Positions 17,462 to 25,826 of a stretch of DNA of 64,000 nucleotides are shown in pieces. Made by a program: the position numbers and the translations under genes. Origin of the DNA: Roseovarius sp. A-2 (GTDB lineage: Bacteria; Pseudomonadota; Alphaproteobacteria; Rhodobacterales; Rhodobacteraceae); contig NZ_BDIY01000004.1 of the NCBI RefSeq assembly GCF_002072155.1, positions 124,001 to 188,000 on the forward strand. Reading direction: 5' to 3'. Every line of letters begins with the position of its first letter. The first letter of the stretch is position 1. The notes below the pieces were generated by a model that saw only the letters and a program-made list of their open reading frames with translations, was not told where the DNA came from and made no database searches.

Positions 17462-18898
17462 ATGACATTTCCAACCCATACCGTCGAAAAGATCGGCGGC
17501 ACATCCATGAGCCGCGTGAACGAATTGCTCGACACGCTCTTCATCGGCGGCCGCGAGGGCCAGCGACTCTATCACCGCGCCTTCGTGGTCTCGGCCTTTG
17601 GCGGGATCACCAACAAGCTCCTGGAGCACAAAAAATCCGGCACGCCGGGGGTCTATGCCCTCTTTGCCAATGCCGATGATGATCACGGTTGGCTCGACGC
17701 GCTGACCGAGGTGGGCACCGCGATGCGCGCCGCACATGGCGAAATCCTCGAACATCCCGGCGACCGCAGCATGGCGGATGAATTCGTGCGTGAGCGGATT
17801 GAGGGCGCGCGCTCGTGCCTCTTCGATCTGCAGCGGCTGTGTTCCTACGGGCATTTCCGGCTCAGCGATCACATGCTGGTCATCCGCGAATTGCTGTCGG
17901 GCCTGGGCGAGGCGCATTCCGCCTTTGTCACCACGCTGCTGTTGCAGCGCGCAGGTGTAAACGCACGCTTCATCGACCTCAGCGGCTGGCGCGATGAGAC
18001 CGAGCACACCCTCTCGGAGCGTATCGCACAGGGTTTGGGCGACGTGGACCTCGCCACCGAGATGCCGATCATCACCGGTTATGCACAATGCACCGAAGGG
18101 CTGATGCGCGAATTCGACCGTGGCTATTCCGAGGTGACCTTCGCCCGCATCGCCGCCTACACGAGCGCGACCGAGGCGATCATCCACAAGGAATTCCACC
18201 TATCTTCGGCTGATCCGAAACTCGTCGGCGAAGAGGCCGTGCGCAAGCTGGGCCACACCAATTACGACGTCGCCGATCAGCTTTCGAATCTCGGAATGGA
18301 GGCGATCCACCCCAAGGCGGCCAAGACCCTGCGCCAGGCCGAGGTGTCGCTGCGGGTGACGAACGCCTTCGATCCGGGCGACCCTGGCACGCTGATCGAC
18401 GATCAGCCCGCCAAGGAGGCCAATGTAGAGATCGTGACCGGCCTCAAGGTCGTGGCATTGGAGTTGTTCGAACAGGATATGGTCGGCGTCAAGGGCTATG
18501 ACGCGGCCATTCTCGAGGCGCTCAAACGGCACAATGTCTGGATTGTCTCCAAGACATCGAACGCCAACACGATCACCCACTATGTGCACGCTTCGCTCAA
18601 GGTCGTGCGCCGCGTGGCCCGCGATCTGGAAGAGCAGTTCACATCGGCCACGGTTTCGGCACGCACCCTGTCGCTCGTGTCGCCCATCGGCCGCGATCTG
18701 AGCGGGCTCAAGGTACTCAGCCGGGGCCTCTCGGCGCTGGAAGAGGCGGGCATCGAGGTAATCGCCGCGCATCAGACGCCGCGTGGCGTGGATGTGCAAT
18801 TCGTGCTGTCGGCGGCGGACATGGAGGCCGGGATCACCGCGCTACACCGTGCGCTGATCGAAGGCACGGTGGCGCAGGTCCCTAAAAAGGCCGCCTGA
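17462..18898 (+). CDS. ask: ectoine-specific aspartate kinase
   Basis: The 478-residue aspartokinase supplies aspartyl phosphate for the ectoine branch. The N-terminal HTVEKIGGTSMSRV is the aspartokinase K-x-G-G-T-S motif, and the C-terminal part (from about residue 375) has two ACT domains for allosteric control. The dedicated Ask_Ect paralogue is usually linked to ectB or ectC, as here. The ATG at 17462 follows GAAGAGGG; a GTG 24 bases upstream is disfavoured. It is the last gene of the operon and is followed by two hairpins. Confidence 0.93.
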   Translation: MTFPTHTVEKIGGTSMSRVNELLDTLFIGGREGQRLYHRAFVVSAFGGITNKLLEHKKSGTPGVYALFANADDDHGWLDALTEVGTAMRAAHGEILEHPGDRSMADEFVRERIEGARSCLFDLQRLCSYGHFRLSDHMLVIRELLSGLGEAHSAFVTTLLLQRAGVNARFIDLSGWRDETEHTLSERIAQGLGDVDLATEMPIITGYAQCTEGLMREFDRGYSEVTFARIAAYTSATEAIIHKEFHLSSADPKLVGEEAVRKLGHTNYDVADQLSNLGMEAIHPKAAKTLRQAEVSLRVTNAFDPGDPGTLIDDQPAKEANVEIVTGLKVVALELFEQDMVGVKGYDAAILEALKRHNVWIVSKTSNANTITHYVHASLKVVRRVARDLEEQFTSATVSARTLSLVSPIGRDLSGLKVLSRGLSALEEAGIEVIAAHQTPRGVDVQFVLSAADMEAGITALHRALIEGTVAQVPKKAA

Positions 18899-18905
18899 CC
18901 CGGGA

Positions 18906-18926
18906 TCATCCGGTCAAGCCGGATGA
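18906..18926 (+). terminator. stem-loop after the ectoine operon
   Basis: TCATCCGG and CCGGATGA pair over 8 bp with a TCAAG loop, 7 bases after the ask stop. No T-run follows; it may protect the 3' end or slow transcription ahead of the terminator at 18972. Confidence 0.5.
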
Positions 18927-18971
18927 GACGTGATGCCTGTGTCAGTCGGCCCATGACAATTTGAAGCGAAT

Positions 18972-19007
18972 GCGCGGCACTCTTGGTTAGGAGGGGCCGC
19001 GCTTTTT
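18972..19007 (+). terminator. Rho-independent terminator of the ectoine operon
   Basis: GCGCGGC and GCCGCGC pair perfectly over 7 bp around a 17-base loop and are followed by TTTTTG. It lies 73 bases beyond ask. Confidence 0.78.
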
Positions 19008-19089
19008 GTGTATGGTCAAGAGGTCGAGGCCAGGATGGCCGGGACCTTCAGACAGTAACACGTGTGGTGCGTAGGGAGCACGTGGGGTG

Positions 19090-19133
19090 ACGGAGGGTGT
19101 CGGCGATATGGCTGGCATCCTCCGTTCTGTTTC
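19090..19133 (+). terminator. hairpin that could end a short RNA
   Basis: ACGGAGG (19090-19096) and CCTCCGT (19119-19125) form a 7-bp stem that can be extended by TG/CA past a mismatch. It is followed by TCTGTTTCG on the plus strand. It sits just past the stop of the minus-strand Anbu gene, but the T-richness points to plus-strand termination. Confidence 0.4.
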
Positions 19134-19135
19134 GT

Positions 19136-19876
19136 CTATCCGTTCGGCTCTGTAAACTCCGGCAGGCTGTTCAGCGCGTCTTTCAACGCCGCGCCCCAGG
19201 CTTCGGAGATATGGTGAAAATAGGGATCATCCCCCTGGATGCGCCCCGTTCGCCCCCGGCTCAGGCTGTCAGCGGCGTAGAAATGATAATCAAACGGTGG
19301 TGCCACCCCGAGATTGGCCTTGATCGTCGAATCAAAACTCACCAGCAACAGTCGCATCGCCTGTTCGAAACTCAGATCCTTATCATAGGCCCGCACCAGA
19401 ATGGGCTTGCCGTACTTGGTCTCGCCGATCTGGAAGAACGGCGAATCCTCGGTGGTCTCGATGAAATTGCCCTCGGGGTAGATCAGGAACAGGCGCGGCG
19501 GCCCGCCCGCGATCTGCCCGCCAAGGATCAGCGTGGCGTGAAATGCCGAGTCGGCCTTCATCCCGCCGGTTTCATGCACCGCCACCACCTCGTGCAGTGT
19601 CTGTGCGATGATCCGCGCGGCTTGAAACATCGACGGCACCGACAACAGATCGGGATTGCGTTCGTCATGCGCCTTGCCGCGTTCTTCAAGCTGACTGATC
19701 ACCGCCTGCGTGGTGGCAAGGTTGCCCGAGGACAAAAGCGTCAGGCAAAGCCGCCCCGGCACCTCCCAGATCATCATCTTCCGATAAGTCGAGATATTGT
19801 CCACGCCCGCATTGGTGCGGGTGTCGGACATGAACATCAGGCCCTCTTTCAGGGCCATACCCACGCAATAGGTCAT
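19136..19876 (-). CDS. anbu: Anbu proteasome-type peptidase subunit
   Basis: The 246-residue protein is an ancestral beta-subunit homologue of the 20S proteasome. It begins MTYCVGMALKEGLMFMSDTRTNAG; after Met removal the N-terminal Thr is the expected nucleophile, with Asp17 (SDTRTN) and Lys32 (YRKMM) as partners. Anbu assembles into helical or ring-like oligomers and has no proven native substrate. It is the last gene of a four-gene minus-strand run with a transglutaminase, an Alpha-E protein and an ATP-grasp protein, the classic Anbu neighbourhood. It lies nine bases after the transglutaminase stop. Confidence 0.9.
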   Translation of the reverse strand: MTYCVGMALKEGLMFMSDTRTNAGVDNISTYRKMMIWEVPGRLCLTLLSSGNLATTQAVISQLEERGKAHDERNPDLLSVPSMFQAARIIAQTLHEVVAVHETGGMKADSAFHATLILGGQIAGGPPRLFLIYPEGNFIETTEDSPFFQIGETKYGKPILVRAYDKDLSFEQAMRLLLVSFDSTIKANLGVAPPFDYHFYAADSLSRGRTGRIQGDDPYFHHISEAWGAALKDALNSLPEFTEPNG

Positions 19877-19885
19877 CTCGTGCCT

Positions 19886-20683
19886 TCACTGCTGAACAAC
19901 CTTGATCTGCACGCCGAGCGTCTCCGACAGCCCGCCGATCCGCATGCCAGTTATCGGGGACGCGTCGGAATAGTCCAGCCCCGTGGCGACGCGCACATAG
20001 CGCGCATCCGGCGAAATCCCGTTCGAGACATCGAACCCGACCCAGCCGATCCCGTCCAGATAGGCCTCGGCCCAGGCATGCATCGCGGTCTGGTCCGTGG
20101 TGTCGTCCATCATCAGATAGCCCGACACGTAGCGTGCGGGCAGATCGAGATGCCGCGCGCAGGCAATGAAGATATGGGCGTGATCCTGACACACGCCGCG
20201 CCCGTCGTTCAGGGCGTCCTCGGCGCTCCATGTGGGTTCCGATGCACCGGTCTCATAGGCCACCGCCTCGCGGATCAGCCCGCAGAGCGCGTGCAGCCGG
20301 TCAAGATCGTTGCCCGGTGCCAGACGGCCGGTAAGGCCGCGCACCTGCTCGCGGGCCTCGGTGCGCGGCGTGGCACGACAATAAAGCCACAGCGGCGCCG
20401 GGCCGCGATGCGCCCCGACGATACCGTGGGTATCGCTCACCTCGATCTCGCCCTCGCTCAGCACGTCGAGGATCTGCGTGTCCCGATCAAGGCTGATCAG
20501 TTCGGTGGTGTTGTGATGGTGGTCCTCGAAACTCAGTTCCTTCTTGCCGCCGGTGATTGCGGTGCGCCAGCTGATCACGCTCTGATGCGGCGTGGTCTTG
20601 GGCGTCTTGCGCACCTGTTGCAGGCCGAACCGCACCGGTTCGGCAAAGCGATAGCTGGTCACGTGGTGAATGGTCAGGCGCAT
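19886..20683 (-). CDS. transglutaminase-like cysteine peptidase of the Anbu cluster
   Basis: The 265-residue cytosolic protein (no signal peptide) has an N-terminal bacterial transglutaminase domain (MRLTIHHVTSYRFAEPVRFGLQQVR) and a papain-like core. The triad is Cys165 in GRGVCQDHAH, His202 in AMHAWAEAY and Asp218 in WVGFDVSNG. It may cleave or form isopeptide bonds, and its partnership with the ATP-grasp protein suggests a peptide ligase and hydrolase pair. The ATG is four bases beyond the Alpha-E stop, so the run is tightly coupled. Confidence 0.9.
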   Translation of the reverse strand: MRLTIHHVTSYRFAEPVRFGLQQVRKTPKTTPHQSVISWRTAITGGKKELSFEDHHHNTTELISLDRDTQILDVLSEGEIEVSDTHGIVGAHRGPAPLWLYCRATPRTEAREQVRGLTGRLAPGNDLDRLHALCGLIREAVAYETGASEPTWSAEDALNDGRGVCQDHAHIFIACARHLDLPARYVSGYLMMDDTTDQTAMHAWAEAYLDGIGWVGFDVSNGISPDARYVRVATGLDYSDASPITGMRIGGLSETLGVQIKVVQQ

Positions 20684-20686
20684 GAA

Positions 20687-21628
20687 TCACTCATAAAAGC
20701 GATAATCCAACTCGATCTGCCTGGCGAGGCCGGAGAATGCGCCCAGAAGCTCGGTGATCATCTCGTGCAGACCAAACTCGAAAATCTGGTCCAGATCATG
20801 CGAAAGATACTGCTGTTCGATCTGCGATACCAGCCGCAACGATGGCCCCGGCTCGCGATTGCCGCGATTGAGATAACTCAGGTTGTCGCGGATCTTGGCC
20901 GTGCAGAACGCAAGGCTACGCGGCATCCGCTTGTCCAGCACCAGAAAATGCGTGATCTCGCGCGGAGCCAGCTTGGAGCCGTATTCCATCCGGAACCCGC
21001 CCTTGGCCGACAACGAGCGCAGGATGCTCTCCCATTGCACATTATCGATGGAACTGCCCACGGCGACGGTTGATGGCAGCAGCACGTAGTACTTCACGTC
21101 CAGAATACGCGCGGTGTTGTCGGCCCGCTCTATAAAGGTGCCAAGCCTCGCGAAATCGTAGATCTCGTTGCGCATCATTGTGCCGTGGGTCATCCCCCGC
21201 ACCAGCGCCGCCTGCTGCCGCAGCGCGCGCAGGACATTGGGCAGGTCGCGTTCCCCGACCTTGCGCGCCAGCGTCTCGCGCGCATGCATGTAGGCGGCGT
21301 TGATCGCCTCCCAGACATCGCCGGTCAGCGCGGTGCGCACCATGCGCGCATTCTGGCGCGCCTGCTCGATGCAGCACAGCACCGAGGACGGGTTTTCGCG
21401 CGAGCGCAAGAGCCAGTCCACGGCAGCATCCTTGGTCACCGTTTCGTTGGCCGCCAGATAGGCATCCAGCACCGAGGCCGATTGCAGCACCGGCCGCCAC
21501 TCCGCGTCAGGCTCATTCAGCCGGGTCAGCGCGATGCGCTGGCCGGTCTCGATCAGGCGTGCGGTGTTCTCAGCCCGCTCCAGCAGGCGATACATCCAGA
21601 AGATCCCATTCGCGGTCTTGCCCAGCAT
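20687..21628 (-). CDS. Alpha-E domain protein (DUF403)
   Basis: The 313-residue all-alpha protein starts MLGKTANGIFWMYRLLERAENTARLIE and contains SYLNRGN and DLDQIFEFGLHE segments typical of DUF403. The family is always found with, or fused to, circularly permuted ATP-grasp proteins and transglutaminases and has no demonstrated activity. It lies four bases after the ATP-grasp stop and three before the transglutaminase start, fitting a single transcript. Confidence 0.9.
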   Translation of the reverse strand: MLGKTANGIFWMYRLLERAENTARLIETGQRIALTRLNEPDAEWRPVLQSASVLDAYLAANETVTKDAAVDWLLRSRENPSSVLCCIEQARQNARMVRTALTGDVWEAINAAYMHARETLARKVGERDLPNVLRALRQQAALVRGMTHGTMMRNEIYDFARLGTFIERADNTARILDVKYYVLLPSTVAVGSSIDNVQWESILRSLSAKGGFRMEYGSKLAPREITHFLVLDKRMPRSLAFCTAKIRDNLSYLNRGNREPGPSLRLVSQIEQQYLSHDLDQIFEFGLHEMITELLGAFSGLARQIELDYRFYE

Positions 21629-21632
21629 CGCC

Positions 21633-23051
21633 TCAGTCCTCCAGCACCCATGTGTCCTTGGTGCCGCCCCCCTGAGAGGAGTTGACCACGAGCGATCCCT
21701 TCTTCAGCGCCACCCGCGTCAGCCCCCCCGGGGTAATCCGGATGCCCTCTGGGCTTACCAGAACATAGGGCCGCAGATCGACATGCCGGGGCGTCAGCCC
21801 CATGCGCGAAAAGATCGGCACGGTCGACAGGCTGAGGGTGGGCTGGGCGATGTAATTACCGGGCCGCGCCTTGAGCTTGCGGCGGAAGGCGGCGAGGTCG
21901 GTCTTGCTGGCGGTCGGCCCCACCAGCATGCCGTAACCGCCCGACCCATGCACCTCCTTCACCACCAGATCGGTCAAATTCTCGAGCACATAGGCCAGCG
22001 AGTCTGGGTCCGAGCAGCGCCATGTCGGCACGTTCTGCAACAGCGGCCGCTCGCCGGTATAGAACTCGACGATCTCGGGCATGTAGGAATAAATCGCCTT
22101 GTCGTCGGCGATGCCGGTACCCGGTGCATTGGCAATCGTGATACCGCCGGTGCGGTAGACATCCATGATGCCAGGCACTCCAAGCTGGCTTTCGGGGTTG
22201 AAGTTGAGCGGGTCTATAAACTCGTCATCGACGCGGCGATAAAGCACGTCAATGGCCTTGTAACCACAGGTGGTGCGCATCGCCACGCGCCCGTCCACCA
22301 CCCGCAAATCATGCCCCTCGACCAGTTCCACACCCATCTGATCGGCCAGAAAGGCATGCTCGAAATAGGCGGAATTGAAGATCCCCGGCGTCAACACCGC
22401 GACCACCGGATCAATCCCCGCCGCAGGTGGCGCGCAGGCCGCGAGCGAGCGGCGCAGGTTGGCCGGGTAATTCTGCACCGGCTGCACCCGGTTGCGCGAG
22501 AAAAGTTCCGGGAACATCTGCAGCATCGTCTCGCGGTTTTCCAGCATGTAACTGACCCCCGAGGGGGTACGCGCATTATCCTCAAGCACGTAGAATTCGC
22601 CCTCGCCTGTGCAGACAAGGTCGATGCCGACGATATGGGTATAGATCCCGCCCGGCGGCGCGACCCCGATCATATGCGGCAGAAAGGCGTCGTTGCGCGC
22701 GATCATCTCTTGCGGGATGCGCCCCGCCTTCACGATTTCCTGGGTGTGGTAGATGTCGTGCAGGAAGGCGTTGATCGCGCGCACCCGCTGCTCGATGCCG
22801 CGCGACAGGCGGTGCCACTCGGCCCCCGACATGATGCGCGGCACGATGTCGAACGGGATCAGCCGTTCCTCGGCCTCGGCGCGGCCATAAACGTTGAAGG
22901 TGATGCCGGTGAGGCGGAAGATTTCCTCGGCCTCACGCTGCTTGGCGCGCAAACGCTTTGGGTCTTCCTCGGCGAACCAGTCGTGAAAACCGCGATAAGG
23001 CGCACGCAAACCGCCCGTAGAGCCCCACATTTCGTCAAAACACTCGGTCAT
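21633..23051 (-). CDS. circularly permuted ATP-grasp protein (DUF404/DUF407 type)
   Basis: The 472-residue protein belongs to the predicted peptide-ligase branch of ATP-grasp enzymes. Conserved segments include FNVYGRAEAEERLIPFDIVPRI, GIDLVCTGEGEFYVLEDNARTPSGVSYMLENR, and LVVKEVHGSGGYGMLVGPTAS, followed by YIAQPTLSLSTVP and the acidic FVVNSSQGGG-type end. Start ATG at 23051 is preferred over a GTG at 23063. It heads the Anbu operon (ATP-grasp, Alpha-E, transglutaminase, Anbu). The amide product is unknown. Confidence 0.9.
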   Translation of the reverse strand: MTECFDEMWGSTGGLRAPYRGFHDWFAEEDPKRLRAKQREAEEIFRLTGITFNVYGRAEAEERLIPFDIVPRIMSGAEWHRLSRGIEQRVRAINAFLHDIYHTQEIVKAGRIPQEMIARNDAFLPHMIGVAPPGGIYTHIVGIDLVCTGEGEFYVLEDNARTPSGVSYMLENRETMLQMFPELFSRNRVQPVQNYPANLRRSLAACAPPAAGIDPVVAVLTPGIFNSAYFEHAFLADQMGVELVEGHDLRVVDGRVAMRTTCGYKAIDVLYRRVDDEFIDPLNFNPESQLGVPGIMDVYRTGGITIANAPGTGIADDKAIYSYMPEIVEFYTGERPLLQNVPTWRCSDPDSLAYVLENLTDLVVKEVHGSGGYGMLVGPTASKTDLAAFRRKLKARPGNYIAQPTLSLSTVPIFSRMGLTPRHVDLRPYVLVSPEGIRITPGGLTRVALKKGSLVVNSSQGGGTKDTWVLED

Positions 23052-23404
23052 CCATCGTCCCACGTTTAAGGAAGATCAGCTTACCCCGATATTCTCACAC
23101 CGCAACGGGGCCATTTTTGAACAGAAAATGCACATGAAAGGGCGTGTTCGCGTCTTTGGGTGGCGTTAAATGCGACGACTGCCCAATTATTAGGCAAATC
23201 CGACGATGCCATCCAGTCAGCGAACGCGCCGCGCCCGGGTCATGGAAGCGGCGCGCCATCGCAGTTGGCGGTCATCGGCGTCCCCGCCTGTACCGCAGCC
23301 CAGGTTGTCAGGATGAACAAACCCTTACCATCAGACGTGTAAAAAAATTTCGGTGGAGTCGCCGCGAGCGGTGACGGGGGCCGCGCCCCCATACCCGGCA
23401 GCGG
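23052..23404. other. 353-base intergenic region between two minus-strand genes
   Basis: The part nearest 23051 should hold the promoter of the Anbu operon. On the minus strand, the sequence after the permease stop holds a GGGGGC/GCCCCC hairpin (23376-23390) and, farther on, a second weak hairpin ending in AAATTTTTTT (complement of 23341-23350), a plausible terminator. No gene was found. Confidence 0.5.
23341..23390 (-). terminator. probable terminator of the permease gene
   Basis: Read on the minus strand, a GGGGGC-type 6-bp hairpin (23376-23390) is followed by an imperfect GC-rich stem and a run of T residues (the A-run at 23341-23347). The T-run is well separated from the first hairpin, so assignment is tentative. 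Confidence 0.4.
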
Positions 23405-24454
23405 TCATGCGATGCTCCACAGGTGAAACAGAAGCCCGGCGGCAAACGCCCCGCTCAGCGACAATGCGATATAAAGTACGAAGACCCGCGGTTTCACGAG
23501 CGCCCAGACCGCGATGGCGGCGGGCAGCGAGGTCACGCCACCGGCCACCAGAAAGGCCAACCCGGCACCCGGCGCCATGCCCTGCGCGATCAGCCCGCCC
23601 ACCAGCGGCAGCGCGGCATAGCCGTTAAGATAGGCGGGCACCCCGACCAGTGTGCCAAGCGCGATCGGTCCAAGCCCGCTGCCGCCCAGCACCGACGTGA
23701 CGGTTTCCGCCGGAACAAAGGCCAGCATCAGGCTTTCGAGCAGAAAGGCCAGCGTCAACCATTTGGCGAGAAACAGCGTCACGTTCAGCGCCTCGCGTCC
23801 GAATTTCGCGCGCCGCTCGGGCTCTTGCCAGAACCGCCAGACCACCGGTTTGGGCGCGCGCAACTTGGCCCCGCCGCAGCCGCCATTGCCGATCCCCTCG
23901 CGCAGCGGATCGCTCAGCCCACCGGCGCGGGACATGACATGCACCACCGTGCCGCCAAGGACGCCAAGCCCCACCGCCGCCAGCGTTTTGGCGAGCGCAA
24001 ATTCCAGCCCCAGAACACCGGTGGTCAACACGAACATCGACGGGTCCATTACCGGCGAGGCCAGCCAGAACGCCATCACCGCCGAGAGCGGCACCCCCAT
24101 CGCCAGAAGCGCCGCAATCAGCGGGATCACCCCGCAGGAGCAGAACGGCGACAGCCCCCCGGCCAATGCCGCCAACCCGATCATCACAACCGGCGCGCCG
24201 GTAAAGGCGCGCGCAATCAGGTTATCGGCCCCGGTTGCCGTGGCCCAAGCCGCCACACCGATCGACAAGATCAGGAAGGGTGCGGTATTCAGCAGCGATT
24301 GCGCTGTAAAGCCAAGGCTATCGCGCGCCTGCACGGGGTCGAGCACTGCGAGCACCATGAGGATCAGCGCCGAGGCCAGCCACACCCGGTGAGTCCGCCA
24401 GAGCGTGCGGAGCCATGCGGCGGGGCCGGTCGGGGAAAGGCTCGTGTCTGTCAT
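23405..24454 (-). CDS. permease of the UPF0718/ArsP-like family
   Basis: The product has 349 residues from the ATG at 24454, which has GGAG eight bases upstream. It has about eight to ten membrane helices and the family signature GLSPFCSCGVIPLIAALLAMG near residue 110, with paired cysteines. Relatives such as ArsP export organoarsenicals; others are of unknown substrate. A Cys/Gly insertion GIGNGGCGGAKLRAP lies in the middle cytosolic loop. It follows an ArsR-type regulator gene by 43 bases, so metal- or metalloid-responsive expression is likely. Confidence 0.82.
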   Translation of the reverse strand: MTDTSLSPTGPAAWLRTLWRTHRVWLASALILMVLAVLDPVQARDSLGFTAQSLLNTAPFLILSIGVAAWATATGADNLIARAFTGAPVVMIGLAALAGGLSPFCSCGVIPLIAALLAMGVPLSAVMAFWLASPVMDPSMFVLTTGVLGLEFALAKTLAAVGLGVLGGTVVHVMSRAGGLSDPLREGIGNGGCGGAKLRAPKPVVWRFWQEPERRAKFGREALNVTLFLAKWLTLAFLLESLMLAFVPAETVTSVLGGSGLGPIALGTLVGVPAYLNGYAALPLVGGLIAQGMAPGAGLAFLVAGGVTSLPAAIAVWALVKPRVFVLYIALSLSGAFAAGLLFHLWSIA

Positions 24455-24497
24455 GTCTATATCTCCGGAATTTTGGTTATTTAAGGACCTAAAAATC

Positions 24498-24815
24498 TCA
24501 CGCCGCATCGCCCTTGGTCTGCAGGGTGACACCGGCACAGCATTCCGAGGTCAGAAACCCCAGCACCCGCTGCATCGCCGCGTAATCCACGCTGTTGAAC
24601 ACCTCGCGCCCCTCCTTGATTTGCACCACCAGCCCGGCCTCGACCAGCGTCGAAAGGTGATGCGCCAGCGTCGAGGGCGCGAGCCCCAGATGCGCACCGA
24701 TATCGCCGACCCGCAGCCCGTCATGCCCCGCCTTGACCAGCAGGCGAAAAATCGACAGGCGGGCGTCATGGCCAAGGGCTGCCAGCGCGCGGGCATTGGG
24801 GCTTGTTATACTCAT
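24498..24815 (-). CDS. ArsR/SmtB-family transcriptional regulator
   Basis: The 105-residue winged-helix protein has the helix-turn-helix in VGDIGAHLGLAPSTLAHHLSTLVEAGLVVQIKEGREVFNSVDY. A C-terminal ECCAGV gives a Cys-Cys pair of the kind used by several ArsR proteins to sense arsenite or other soft metals. Start at 24815 (MSITSPNARAL) lacks a strong ribosome site; the frame is open to 24884. It precedes the permease gene on the same strand, and they are likely co-transcribed and self-repressed. Confidence 0.88.
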   Translation of the reverse strand: MSITSPNARALAALGHDARLSIFRLLVKAGHDGLRVGDIGAHLGLAPSTLAHHLSTLVEAGLVVQIKEGREVFNSVDYAAMQRVLGFLTSECCAGVTLQTKGDAA

Positions 24816-24824
24816 GAGATAAAT

Positions 24825-24844
24825 ATAACTAACATTCCGGTTAT
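24825..24844. promoter_or_regulatory. possible ArsR operator
   Basis: ATAAC (24825-24829) and GTTAT (24840-24844) form an inverted repeat with a 10-base gap directly upstream of the arsR-type gene. The arms are short, so the assignment rests mainly on position. Confidence 0.3.
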
Positions 24845-25166
24845 GTCGAGTCTTTTCCGCAGACGCGGCTCGGTGAGGAAGCACGCGCCTATCGCTGATG
24901 ATCCAGCAGCAGCGCCCGCAAGCCCTGCCCCCTGTCGGCCAGCCCCTGCTGCGCCCAGCGGCCAGATCACCCTCCGCAGGTTGTTTTCGACAAGCATTGG
25001 CCGGAGAAGGATCAGGAAATTGCCACGATTCCGATCACTGGCCGCATAATATTGCCTTGTTCCAATGGCACATTGTCCGCAGATCGGCAATAATGACGCA
25101 ATCAGGCTAAGTCGACCTTAAAAGTTTCCCGATACAGCGGGAGGGCAGTTCAACCGGGGGCATTTG
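24845..25166. other. 322-base intergenic region without a clear gene
   Basis: Divergent spacer between the ArsR gene and the capsule-export ATPase gene. Open frames here are short, with proline- and cysteine-rich translations that look non-coding. The stretch just before 25167 is relatively AT-rich (around 25045-25110) and likely holds the export operon promoter; no clean hexamers were found. Confidence 0.45.
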
Positions 25167-25826
25167 ATGCTCGAATTCGAGAATGTCAGCAAATCCTTCT
25201 GGACGGGCACCCAGCACAAGGTAATTCTCGACCGTGTCTCGTTCCGCGTGGAGCTAGGGAACAGCCTCGGAATCCTCGCGCCGAACGGCACCGGCAAGAC
25301 TACCGTCATAAACATGATGGCCGGGCTGGAAAAACCCGACGAGGGCACGATACGCAGGGGCTGTCGTATCTCCTTTCCGCTGGGGTTCATGGGCGGCGTC
25401 ATCAGCCGCCTGTCGGCGCTGGAAAACGCGCGCTACATCGCCCGCCTTTACGGGCTCGACCCCGATTACATCGAGTCCTTCTGCCGCTGGCTGTGCGGGC
25501 TCGGCGAATATTTCGACCAGCCCATCGGCACCTATTCTTCGGGCATGCGGGCGCGGTTCAGCTTTGCCTTGATGCTGGCGCTGGATTTCGACATGTATCT
25601 CATTGACGAGGGCATGCCCGGCTCCACCGATGTGGAGTTCAACCGCAAGGCCGGCGACATCCTGCGCGAACGGCTGAGTACCACCACCATCGTTATCGTG
25701 TCGCATGACCCCAAGGTGCTCGAGAAATTCGCGCGCTCCGCTGCTGTCCTGATGGGCGGCAAGCTCTACATGTTCGACACCTTGGAAGAGGCAAGAGAGC
25801 TTTATGACTACGAAACCCAAGGTTAG
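25167..25826 (+). CDS. kpsT: capsular polysaccharide ABC export ATPase (KpsT-like)
   Basis: The 219-residue ATP-binding subunit energises export of capsule or similar polysaccharide across the inner membrane. Walker A is GILAPNGTGKTT (residues 35-46), the ABC signature is YSSGM (123-127) and Walker B is MYLIDE (143-148). The short length and Gly-Pro-rich N-terminal loop are typical of KpsT. Start ATG at 25167 has GGGGG upstream. Its end overlaps the next gene by 23 bases. The permease subunit KpsM is not in this window. Confidence 0.87.
   Translation: MLEFENVSKSFWTGTQHKVILDRVSFRVELGNSLGILAPNGTGKTTVINMMAGLEKPDEGTIRRGCRISFPLGFMGGVISRLSALENARYIARLYGLDPDYIESFCRWLCGLGEYFDQPIGTYSSGMRARFSFALMLALDFDMYLIDEGMPGSTDVEFNRKAGDILRERLSTTTIVIVSHDPKVLEKFARSAAVLMGGKLYMFDTLEEARELYDYETQG

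Noticed and set aside
19097-21073. Very long plus-strand open frame opposite the Anbu cluster
   Set aside because: It is antisense to Anbu, the transglutaminase and the Alpha-E genes, whose motifs and tight spacing are convincing on the other strand.
24812-25090. Minus-strand frame between the ArsR and capsule genes
   Set aside because: It overlaps the ArsR promoter area, has no ribosome site, and its Arg/Cys-rich translation has no family.
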